Of a stretch of 64,000 bases of DNA, positions 43,610 through 52,200 are shown piece by piece. Source of the DNA: RH-AL1 sp964247745 (lineage in GTDB: Bacteria; Pseudomonadota; Alphaproteobacteria; Rhizobiales; Beijerinckiaceae). The stretch spans positions 21,176 through 85,175 of the forward strand of contig CAXTVT010000005.1 of the NCBI GenBank assembly GCA_964247745.1, written 5' to 3'. Under the pieces are notes generated by a model. That model did not search any database, was not told the DNA's origin, and saw only the letters and a program-made list of their open reading frames with translations. Every line of letters begins with the position of its first letter. Position 1 is the stretch's first letter. The position numbers were made by a program, and so were the translations under genes.

Positions 43610-44352
43610 GGCGCGCGGCGTCGCTCCTGGCTCTGCTCGCCACCACGCCCGTCGCCGCGGCCCCGCTCGAGGGCGGCGAGACGATCCACGCCGTGGTGCG
43701 CTCGGTGCACGACGTGACGATCGGCTCGGACGCCGGCTCGCGTATTCTCGACATTCCGCTGCAGGAGGGCGCGGCCTTCCGCAAGGGCGACCTGCTGGTC
43801 GCCTTCGATTGCGCCCGGACCCGCGCCGAACTGAAATCGGCCGAAGCCGAGTGGCGTGGGCACCAGACCGCCTACCAGAACAACCTCGATCTCCAGAAAT
43901 ATCACGCCGCCGGCCGCAACGACGTGCAGATCTCGCGCGCGCAGGCCGACAAGGCCGCGGCCATCGTCGAGAGCTGGCAGGCCAAGGTCGAGCAATGCGA
44001 GATCCGCGCACCGTTCGACGGCCGCGTCGCCGACGTGTTCGCCCACGTCTTCGACCTGCCGTCGCCGACGGCGCCGATCCTGCGCATCGTCGATCCCGCC
44101 GACCTCGAGGTCGAGATGCTGGTGCCCTCGCGGGCGGTCGCGCGCGTCGCGCCGGGCGTCGGCTTCTCGCTCTCCGTGGAAGAGACCGGGGACGTCGTGG
44201 CGGGCCACGTCGTTCGCGTCGGCGCCGCCGTCGACCCCGTGAGCCAGACCCTCAAGGTGGTCGGCGCGCTCGACCCGCGTCCCGCGAAGCCCGTCCGCCC
44301 GCCGGTGCTGCCCGGCATGAGCGGCAAGGCCGATTTCGGCGCGATCTTCTGA
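43606..44352 (+). CDS. Periplasmic adaptor (HlyD/RND membrane-fusion type)
   Basis: A 248-residue protein from a GTG overlapping the TolC-like gene. A short signal peptide (residues 1-19, ending AAA) precedes a split lipoyl domain (IGSDAGSRILDIPLQEGAAF, KGDLLVAFDCA), a short helical hairpin (AELKSAEAEWRGHQTAYQNN to QADKAAAIVESWQAKVEQCE), the second lipoyl half IRAPFDGRVADVFAHVFDLP and a beta-barrel domain (LEVEMLVPSRAVARVAPGVG). The length is short for the family because the membrane-proximal domain is minimal. It should connect an inner-membrane component to the TolC-like channel. Confidence 0.87.
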   Translation: MRRAASLLALLATTPVAAAPLEGGETIHAVVRSVHDVTIGSDAGSRILDIPLQEGAAFRKGDLLVAFDCARTRAELKSAEAEWRGHQTAYQNNLDLQKYHAAGRNDVQISRAQADKAAAIVESWQAKVEQCEIRAPFDGRVADVFAHVFDLPSPTAPILRIVDPADLEVEMLVPSRAVARVAPGVGFSLSVEETGDVVAGHVVRVGAAVDPVSQTLKVVGALDPRPAKPVRPPVLPGMSGKADFGAIF

Positions 44353-45755
44353 TGGTCGCCTCGCAGGTTCGGCCGATGTCGTACGCCGCTTCGCCGGCCG
44401 CCGCGCACGACGCGGTCGCGGTCGCCCTCGCCGATCCGGCGGTTGCCGCGCTGCAGGTCCTGCTGCGCATCGAACGCGACGCGCGCCGCTGCGACAGCGT
44501 GGCGGACCTGCACTATCTCGTCGCCAACGAGCTCAGGCCGATCGTCGGGGCCCGACAGGTTTTCGTGCTGACGGACGCTGGGGGCACCCGCACGGTCGCG
44601 GCGGTCTCGAGCGTCACCACCGTCGATCGCGAGGCGCCCTTCGTCCAATGGATCGAGGAGGTGGTGGCGCGCCGGATGCCGGCGGCGGCGAGATCGCCCG
44701 CGCGGCTCGACCTCACCGACGAGACCGCGTCCCACGGCGACCACGCCGAGCTTTACCCCTTCGCCCGACTTCTCGCCCTGCCGCTCGCCGACCGCGCCGG
44801 ACGCTCGCTCGGCCTGATCCTGCTGGCGCGCGAGAGCGAGTGGGACGAGGACGCCTGCCACATCGCCGAACGCCTCGCCGAATGCTTCGCGCACGCCTGG
44901 GCCGGCTTCCGGCGTCCGCCGGTCGCGCTGCAACGCCTGCGGCGGCCGGGGTTCGTCGCGGCCGCGATCCTGGTCCTGATCGTCGTGCTGGCCATCACGC
45001 CGACGCACGTCACGGCGCTGGCGCCGTTCGAGATCGTGCCCGAGCGCCCGTTCATCGTCGCCGCCTCCAGCGACGGCACGATCGAGAGCGTGGCGGTGCA
45101 GCCCAACAGCACCGTCGCGGCGGGCGCCGTGCTCTACACCATCGTCTCGACCACGCTGCGCGACAATCTCGTCATCGCCGAACGCACGATGGCTCTGGCT
45201 GAGGCCAAGTGGAAGCAGCTGCGCCAGGCGGCCTTCCTCGATCCCCAGGCCAAGCGCGACCTCGCCGCCGCCGAAGCCGAATACGAGCTGCGCCGCGCCG
45301 AGCGCGAGTATGCCAAGGACCTGCTCGACAAGACCGTGACGCGGGCCCCGCGCGCCGGCATCGCGATCTTCAACGATGCCACCGACCTGCTGGGACGGCC
45401 CGTGCAGACCGGCCAGCGCATCATGGAGATCGCGGACCGCGCCCAGGTCATGGCGCGCATCGCCGTGCCGGTCGACGACAGCATCGTTTTGGACGACGGC
45501 GCGCGCGTGAAGCTGTTCCTCGACAGCTCGCCGCTGCACGCCGTGGAGGCGAGGCTGGATCACGCCAGCCACGGTGCGGAAATGGGAGACAACAACGTCT
45601 TCTCCTTCCGCGCCGAAGCGCGCCTGGCGCCCGACGCCGACATTCCCCGCCTCGGCGTGAGGGGCACGGCGGAGGTCTACGGGCCGCGTGCCAGTTTGCT
45701 GCTCTACCTGTTCCGGCGCCCGCTCGGCTATGTCCGCCAGCACGTCGGCCTCTGA
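44352..45755 (+). CDS. GAF-domain membrane protein fused to HlyD-type adaptor
   Basis: A 467-residue protein of unusual build. Residues about 35-190 resemble a cytoplasmic GAF domain (LHYLVANELRPIVGARQVFV, LLALPLADRAGRSLGLILLA). One transmembrane helix at about 203-220 (FVAAAILVLIVVLAI) leads to a periplasmic adaptor region with split lipoyl halves (VAASSDGTIESVAVQPNSTV and VTRAPRAGIAIFNDATDLLG), a coiled hairpin between them and a beta-barrel (VMARIAVPVDDSIVLDDGAR). Linking a small-molecule or regulatory GAF domain to an efflux adaptor suggests gating of secretion by a cytoplasmic signal. It starts within the stop of the previous gene (TGATG) and overlaps the next gene by 26 bp. Confidence 0.8.
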   Translation: MVASQVRPMSYAASPAAAHDAVAVALADPAVAALQVLLRIERDARRCDSVADLHYLVANELRPIVGARQVFVLTDAGGTRTVAAVSSVTTVDREAPFVQWIEEVVARRMPAAARSPARLDLTDETASHGDHAELYPFARLLALPLADRAGRSLGLILLARESEWDEDACHIAERLAECFAHAWAGFRRPPVALQRLRRPGFVAAAILVLIVVLAITPTHVTALAPFEIVPERPFIVAASSDGTIESVAVQPNSTVAAGAVLYTIVSTTLRDNLVIAERTMALAEAKWKQLRQAAFLDPQAKRDLAAAEAEYELRRAEREYAKDLLDKTVTRAPRAGIAIFNDATDLLGRPVQTGQRIMEIADRAQVMARIAVPVDDSIVLDDGARVKLFLDSSPLHAVEARLDHASHGAEMGDNNVFSFRAEARLAPDADIPRLGVRGTAEVYGPRASLLLYLFRRPLGYVRQHVGL

Positions 45756-47856
45756 TCCGCGCGCCTCGGGTCGGCGCGCCTTGCGCCAGGACCTGCGGCT
45801 CTATCCCGGTCCGCGCGTCGGCGGCGCGCCGAGCTGGATACTCTACGATTGCGTCCGGCACGCCTATTTCCAGCTCGATCCCACTGCCTTCGCCGTGCTG
45901 TCGGCCTGGGACGGCCCCGCCGATCCCGATGCGCTCGCGGCGGCCTTGGAGGACGACGGCCCGCTGCTACCGGCCGGTTCCGTCGCGGGCTTCTTCCTTT
46001 TCGCCGAGCGCAACGAGCTGCTCGAGGCCGGCGGCGGTGCGTGGCAGGGGCATGCCCGCAAGAAGCGCGCCGGCCGCTCCTCGCCGCTGATGTGGCTCGT
46101 CCACAACTACCTCTTCGTCAAGATCCCGCTATGGCGCCCGCGCCGCGCCTTCGAGCGCGCCGGCGTCCTCGTCGCGCCGCTCTACACCCGCGGCTTCGCC
46201 CTGCTGACGATGGCGGCGGCGCTGGTCGCGCTGTACCTCGTGTCGCGGCAATGGTCGGCCTTCGCGGGCACCTTCTCCGGCTTCCTCTCGCTCGACGGCG
46301 CGCTGGTCTATGCGCTTGCACTCGTGGGAACCAAGACGATCCATGAGCTCGCCCATGCCTTCACCGCCGCGCGCTACGGCTGCCGTGCCTCCTCCATCGG
46401 CGTCGCCTTCATGGTCGTGGTGCCGATGCTGTATTGCGACGTGACCGACAGCTGGCGGCTGCCGGACCGCCGCCGTCGCATGGCGATCGACGCGGCCGGC
46501 ATCGTCGCCGAGGCGGTGCTCGCCGTCTACGCCACGCTGGCCTGGATTCTGCTGCCCGAGGGCGCGCTGCGCACCGCTGCCTTTCTCGTCGCGACCGCCA
46601 GCATGGTCAGCTCGCTGCTGATCAATCTCAACCCGATGATGCGCTTCGACGGCTATCTGCTGATGGCCGACGCGCTCGGCGTGCCCAACCTCCAGACGCG
46701 GTCCTTCGCGCTGTTGCGATGGCGTCTCCGCGAGGCGCTGTTCGACCTGCGCGCCGCCAAACCCGACCATTTCCCGCCGGCCAGGCAGCGCGTGGTGATC
46801 ACCTATGCCGCGGCGATCGTCTGCTACCGCACCGTGGTCTACGCCGGCATCGCGCTGCTGGTCTATCACGCCACCTTCAAGCTCCTCGGCATCGCGCTGT
46901 TCGCCGTCGAGGTCGGCTGGTTCCTCGTCGCTCCCGTCTGGAGGGAGATCGCCATGTGGTGGCGCTTGAAACAGGAGATCCGCGACACGAGGCGCGCGCG
47001 GATCACCGCCTGCATCGCTTTGGCGATCCTCGTCCTGCTGGTGTTTCCGTTCCGTACGGACGTCGTCGTGCCGGCGGTGCTGGAGCCGGCCGCCTACGCG
47101 CGCATCTTCCCGACGATTCCGGCGATGGTGCGCTCCGTCGCCGTGCGCCGCGGCGACGTGGTCGTGGCCGGCGCGACGCTGGCGACGTTGGTGTCGCCGC
47201 AGAACGAGCGCGACCGCGCGCTCGCGCGTATCAGGCTGGCGCTGGTCGAGGCCAAGCTGCAGCGCCGCGCCAGCGTCGTCGAGGATCGCGTCGAGACGTT
47301 GTCGCTCGTCACCGAGCGCAAGCTGGTGATGGATCGCCTCGAGGGTCTCGAGCGCGAGCGGCGCGAGCTCGTCCTGACGAGCCCGATCGCCGGGATCGTG
47401 CGCGACCTCGATTCCAACCTCGACCCGGGCCGATGGGTCGGGCGCGACGCGCAGATCGCGCTCGTCACGGCGCCCGAGACGGCGGTGGCGCGAGGCTATG
47501 TCCGCGACGGCGCGGCCCAGGGCGTCGCCGGCGGCTCGACCGGCACCTTCGTGCCCGACTCCTATTTCTATGCGGAGGCGCCGGTGCGTGCGGCGGAGAT
47601 CGGCTACGCGGCGGCGCCGCGGCTCGACATCGCCTACCTGTCGTCGCTGGACGGCGGTCCGATCCCGGCCCGGCCGACGTCGGATCATGGCGCGGCCCCC
47701 GATTTCGCGGTCTTTCCGATCCGCTTCGCGGCGGAGGTCGGCGCGCCGCGCACCGTGACGCGCGGGGCCGTGCGCGTGGCCGGCGCGCGGGAGAGCGTCG
47801 TCGGCGGGCTGCTTCGTCAGATGGCCCGCGTGCTGGTGCGCGAGAGCGGTTTCTGA
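45730..47856 (+). CDS. PqqD-like / M50 site-2-protease-like / HlyD fusion membrane protein
   Basis: A 708-residue protein. Residues about 20-100 look like a PqqD-type winged helix (LYPGPRVGGAPSWILYDCVR, FQLDPTAFAVLSAWDGPADP). The membrane core holds the M50 metalloprotease motif HELAH (His205-Glu206, His209) and the second zinc motif NPMMRFDG (Asp307), with about eight helices in all. After a last helix (AILVLLVFPF) the C-terminal third is HlyD-like: PTIPAMVRSVAVRRGDVVVA, a short hairpin and VLTSPIAGIVRDLDSNLDPG. Proteins of this type accompany secretion clusters without an ABC exporter. Both catalytic motifs are intact, so proteolysis within the membrane is plausible. The giant DUF4347 protein 79 bp downstream is the obvious candidate substrate. 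Confidence 0.85.
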   Translation: MSASTSASDPRASGRRALRQDLRLYPGPRVGGAPSWILYDCVRHAYFQLDPTAFAVLSAWDGPADPDALAAALEDDGPLLPAGSVAGFFLFAERNELLEAGGGAWQGHARKKRAGRSSPLMWLVHNYLFVKIPLWRPRRAFERAGVLVAPLYTRGFALLTMAAALVALYLVSRQWSAFAGTFSGFLSLDGALVYALALVGTKTIHELAHAFTAARYGCRASSIGVAFMVVVPMLYCDVTDSWRLPDRRRRMAIDAAGIVAEAVLAVYATLAWILLPEGALRTAAFLVATASMVSSLLINLNPMMRFDGYLLMADALGVPNLQTRSFALLRWRLREALFDLRAAKPDHFPPARQRVVITYAAAIVCYRTVVYAGIALLVYHATFKLLGIALFAVEVGWFLVAPVWREIAMWWRLKQEIRDTRRARITACIALAILVLLVFPFRTDVVVPAVLEPAAYARIFPTIPAMVRSVAVRRGDVVVAGATLATLVSPQNERDRALARIRLALVEAKLQRRASVVEDRVETLSLVTERKLVMDRLEGLERERRELVLTSPIAGIVRDLDSNLDPGRWVGRDAQIALVTAPETAVARGYVRDGAAQGVAGGSTGTFVPDSYFYAEAPVRAAEIGYAAAPRLDIAYLSSLDGGPIPARPTSDHGAAPDFAVFPIRFAAEVGAPRTVTRGAVRVAGARESVVGGLLRQMARVLVRESGF

Positions 47857-47875
47857 CGGGGCGCCGCGAGCGAAC

Positions 47876-47891
47876 TTAAAGCTTCGTTGAC
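47876..47891 (+). promoter_or_regulatory. CtrA-like box upstream of the giant gene
   Basis: TTAA-N7-TTGAC matches the alphaproteobacterial CtrA consensus TTAA-N7-TTAAC with one mismatch and exact spacing. It is 45 bp before the ATG in the only gap (79 bp) between the secretion genes and the giant gene. A chance match is possible, as one box of this quality is weak evidence. Confidence 0.35.
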
Positions 47892-47935
47892 CATCCTTTC
47901 CTAGCCTTCACGACGATCCCCGAGCGGCAGCGACC

Positions 47936-49216
47936 ATGCGCAAACGTCCTTCGATCCCGTCGGCGCGCCACGCCGGGGGAGCCGCCCTCTCCATCGTCGC
48001 GCTGGAGAAGCGCATCGCGTTCGACGGCGCCGCGGCGGCAACGGCGGTCAAGGCGATCCATGCGGTGGTCGCACCGGACAACGTACATGCGGGCGGCGAT
48101 GTCGCCCGTGAGGCTCTCTCGCATCGCGATGCGGCCGCGGCGCATGGTCCGGCGAGCGCGGACGCTTCGAGCGCGGCCCGCGCCCTGCGGGGTCTGGATC
48201 TCGGCGCCGGCGATCTCCGCGCCCCCGCGAGCCCGACGGCACCGAAAAGCGTGGTCTTCATCGAGTCCGACGTCCCCGACGTCGCGACGCTGATCAAGGA
48301 TGTCGATCATTCCGCGCAGATCGTGCTGCTCAATGCGAGCAAGGACGGCGTCGACGCGATCGCGTCCTACCTCGCCGCGCACAAGGACGTGCGCGACGTC
48401 TACATTTTCTCGCATGGCAGCGAGGGACAGCTCGATCTCGGCACGGCGACACTCGACAGCGCAACCATGCTGGGCCGCTACGCCAGCGATCTCGCGACCA
48501 TCAAGGGGGCGCTGGCACCCGGCGCCAACATCCTGGTCTACGGCTGCGACTTCGCCGAGGGCACCGTCGGCGACGGCGCCGCGCATCTCCTGTCGCAGTT
48601 GACCGGCGCCGCCGTCGCCGCCTCCACCGATCTCACCGGCGGCACGGCCGAAGGCGGAAACTTCACGCTCGAGGATCATGTCGGCACGATCGAGGCGCCC
48701 GACGTGCTCAGCGCGCAGATCGCGACGGATTACGTCGGCCTGATGGCGGCGCCGACGACGATCTTCGCCAATGCCGGCACCGGGCTCTATCACAACAACA
48801 TCGAGTTCCTGACCTTCGCGAACACGACGCTCGCCACGGGCGGCATCACCAACGGGGCCACCGCCACCTACACGACCGCCAACGGCAGCACCGTCACGGT
48901 GACGTTCTCCAACGTGAGCAACGCGACCGATGCGGCGACGTTCAAGCCGGCGGCGTTGAACGCGTATCCGGCGTCGAAGCTCTACGGGGGCTACAACAAC
49001 ACCGCTTCGTCGAGCATCGAGCTCTACGGCCAGTACAACGATACCGCGTCGTTCACCGTCACCTTTTCGGCGACCGACAAGAACGGCAAGAGCTACACGC
49101 CCAACATCGCCTTCTCGGACGGCGAGGTCACGCCAGCGGCGAAGCCTACACCGTCACGACCAACGGCGCCGCCTTCCAGAACGTCGAGACCGTCGGCGCG
49201 AAGAATTACAGCCTGA
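47936..49216 (+). CDS. DUF4347 N-terminal part of giant surface protein (frame interrupted)
   Basis: A 426-residue frame whose N-terminus carries a LEPR-XLL-like motif (VALEKRIAFDGAAA) found at the start of very large exported proteins. It is followed at residues about 100-265 by a DUF4347 domain (KSVVFIESDVPDVATLIKDV, VRDVYIFSHGSEGQLDLG, NILVYGCDFAEG). From residue 275 a beta-rich segment continues. There is no classical Sec signal peptide. The frame reaches a stop after a meaningless run of Pro/Ser/Arg/Thr residues, while the natural continuation (ASGEAYTVTTNGAAFQNVE) is read in the -1 frame from about 49130 and leads into the 10-kb repeat region. I therefore regard this and the next entry as one gene of about 3,800 codons. 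Confidence 0.85.
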   Translation: MRKRPSIPSARHAGGAALSIVALEKRIAFDGAAAATAVKAIHAVVAPDNVHAGGDVAREALSHRDAAAAHGPASADASSAARALRGLDLGAGDLRAPASPTAPKSVVFIESDVPDVATLIKDVDHSAQIVLLNASKDGVDAIASYLAAHKDVRDVYIFSHGSEGQLDLGTATLDSATMLGRYASDLATIKGALAPGANILVYGCDFAEGTVGDGAAHLLSQLTGAAVAASTDLTGGTAEGGNFTLEDHVGTIEAPDVLSAQIATDYVGLMAAPTTIFANAGTGLYHNNIEFLTFANTTLATGGITNGATATYTTANGSTVTVTFSNVSNATDAATFKPAALNAYPASKLYGGYNNTASSSIELYGQYNDTASFTVTFSATDKNGKSYTPNIAFSDGEVTPAAKPTPSRPTAPPSRTSRPSARRITA

Positions 49217-49275
49217 CCGGGACGGGGACGCAATCCGTCACGCTGAAGAACACCGTCGGCGGCGTCCCGCTGCTG

Positions 49276-52200
49276 GTGACGGACAATGCGACGAGCCTCG
49301 GCATCACCGTCCAGATCGCCGGCGGCAAGGAAGGCTTCGTGCTCGCCCTCGTCGATCCGACGTTGAGCCTCGACGCCAATGGTTCGAGCGGAGCGTCCGC
49401 CAACAACTATCAGACCACTTTCACCGAGAAAGGCGCCGCCGTCTCGATCGCCGACACCGACACGAGTGCCGTCGAGCCCGGCGGCACGGCGGCCAGCGCG
49501 AAGGTCGTGCTCACCAACGCGCAAGCCGGCGACGTGCTCGGTGTGTCCGGCACCTTGCCATCCGGCATCACCTCGACCACCGATACCAGTGTTCCAGGAC
49601 AGGTCACCGTCACCTTGTCGGGCGCGGCCTCGCTCGCGAGCTATCAGACCGCCATCGAGGACCTGACCTTCGCCAACACGTCGAGCAATCCGTCCACGGT
49701 CGATCGCACGATCAACGTCACCTACAACGACGGCGGCCAGGATTCGAACACCGCCGTCTCGACGATCCACGTCGTCGCCGTGAACGATGCGCCGGTCGAG
49801 ACCGTGCCGGGCGCGCAGAGCACGAACAAGGACACCGCGCTCTCGATCTCCGGCCTCTCCGTGTCCGACGTCGACGCCAACGGCGGTACGGAGACGGTGA
49901 CGCTGTCGGTTTCGGACGGAACGATCTCGCTGGCGTCGAAGACGGGGCTGACCTTCTCGAGCGGGACCGGATCCAACGACACCAGCGAGAGCTTCACCGG
50001 CACGCTCAGCGCCATCAACAATGCGATCGGCACCGTCAGATACCAGCCGACGGTCGGCTTCTCCGGCTCCGACACGCTGAACTTCTCGACGAACGACAAC
50101 GGCAACACCGGCAGCGGCGGCGCGATGACCGCATCGCGGACGGTCGCGATCGCGGTCAACAACGTCAACCCGACCGCCAAGGGCACGATCCAGAACCAGA
50201 CGTATGACGATGGCCAAGCCAACGTTTCGATCGCGACGTCGCAGGCGTTCTCGGACAGCCTCGGCCTCACGCTGACCTACAGCGCCACTGGCCTGCCAAC
50301 GGGCCTCACGATCAATGCGATGACCGGCCAGATCACCGGCACGGTCGACCACGACGCCTCGACCAACGCACCGAGCAAGACCGGCTCCGGCGCGACGCTC
50401 GATGGCACCTACACGATCGTCGAGACCGCCAGCGATGGGCAGGGTGGCTCGACCACGCAGAGCTTCACGATCGATAGCAAGAACCAGGCGCCGGCGCTCG
50501 GCACAAAGACGGTCAACCAGACCAACAGCGACGGCGACGCGGTGTCGGTCAACGCCGCGGCGGCGTTCTCCGACCCCAACGGCGATCCACTGACCTACGC
50601 CGCCACCGGGCTGCCGGCCGGTTTGACGATCTCGTCCGCCGGCACGATCTCCGGCACGGTGGCGAAGAACGCGCAGCCCGGCACCTACATGGTCACGGTG
50701 ACCGCGACCGACGACAAGGGCGCGGCGACGCCCGAGGCCTTCACCTGGACCATCAACGACGTGCCGCCGGCCAGGACCGGCACGCTGGCCAACCAGAGCT
50801 ACGACGACGGCCAGGGCGGCATCGCGATCGCGACGTCGCAGGGCTTCACCGACGCGAACGGCAACGCGCTGACCTACAGCGCCACCGGGCTGCCGGCCGG
50901 CCTGACGATCAACGCGACGACCGGCCAGATCACCGGTACGATCGACCACGACGCCTCGAAGAATGCCCCGACGACCACGGGGTCGGGCGCGACGCTCGAC
51001 GGTACCTACGCGGTCGTGGTTACTGCCAGCGACGGGCTCGGTGGCTCGACCACGCAGAGTTTCACGATCGATAGCAAGAACCAGGCGCCGACGCTCGGCA
51101 CCAAGACGGTCAACCAGACCAACAGCGACGGCGACGCGGTGTCGGTCAACGCCGCGGCGGCGTTCTCCGACCCCAACGGCGATCCACTGACCTACGCCGC
51201 CACCGGGCTGCCGGCCGGTTTGACGATCTCGTCCGCCGGCACGATCTCCGGCACGGTGGCGAAGAACGCGCAGCCCGGCACCTACATGGTCACGGTGACC
51301 GCGACCGACGACAAGGGCGCGGCGACGCCCGAGGCCTTCACCTGGACCATCAACGACGTGCCGCCGGCCAGGACCGGCACGCTGGCCAACCAGAGCTACG
51401 ACGACGGCCAGGGCGGCATCGCGATCGCGACGTCGCAGGGCTTCACCGACGCGAACGGCAACGCGCTGACCTACAGCGCCACCGGGCTGCCGGCCGGCCT
51501 GACGATCAACGCGACGACCGGCCAGATCACCGGTACGATCGACCACGACGCCTCGAAGAATGCCCCGACGACCACGGGGTCGGGCGCGACGCTCGACGGT
51601 ACCTACGCGGTCGTGGTCACGGCCAGCGATGGGCAGGGTGGCTCGGCCACGCAGAGCTTCATGATCAATTCGGCCAACGGCGCGCCGGTGGTGGGCGTCG
51701 CCACGGCCGCACAATCCTCCACGACCGGCCAGACCGTCACGCCCGTCGACACCTCGAAGGCGTTCTCCGATCCCAACGGCGATCCCCTCACCTACAGCGC
51801 GTCGAACCTGCCGAAGGGCCTGAGCATCGATCCCGCCACCGGCATCATATCCGGCACGGTGGCGGCCAACGCCGCGTCCGGCAGCTACGTCGTCCGCGTT
51901 CTCGCCACCGACGACAAGGGTGCCGCGACCCGCGAGCTCGTCACCTGGACGATCAGCGATGCGCCACCGACCGCCAACGGCACCCTGGCGAACGAGAGCT
52001 ACGCGGATGCCACCGCCAATATCGCCATCGCGACCTCCGGCGCCTTCGCCAGCCCCAACGGGCTCGCCCTGAGCTACACGGCGAGTGGACTGCCCAAGGG
52101 CCTCTCGATCGATCCGGCGACCGGCCTGATCACCGGCCAACTCGATCACGACGCCTCGAAGAACGCGCCCACGACGTCCGGGGCAGGCGCGACGCTCGAC

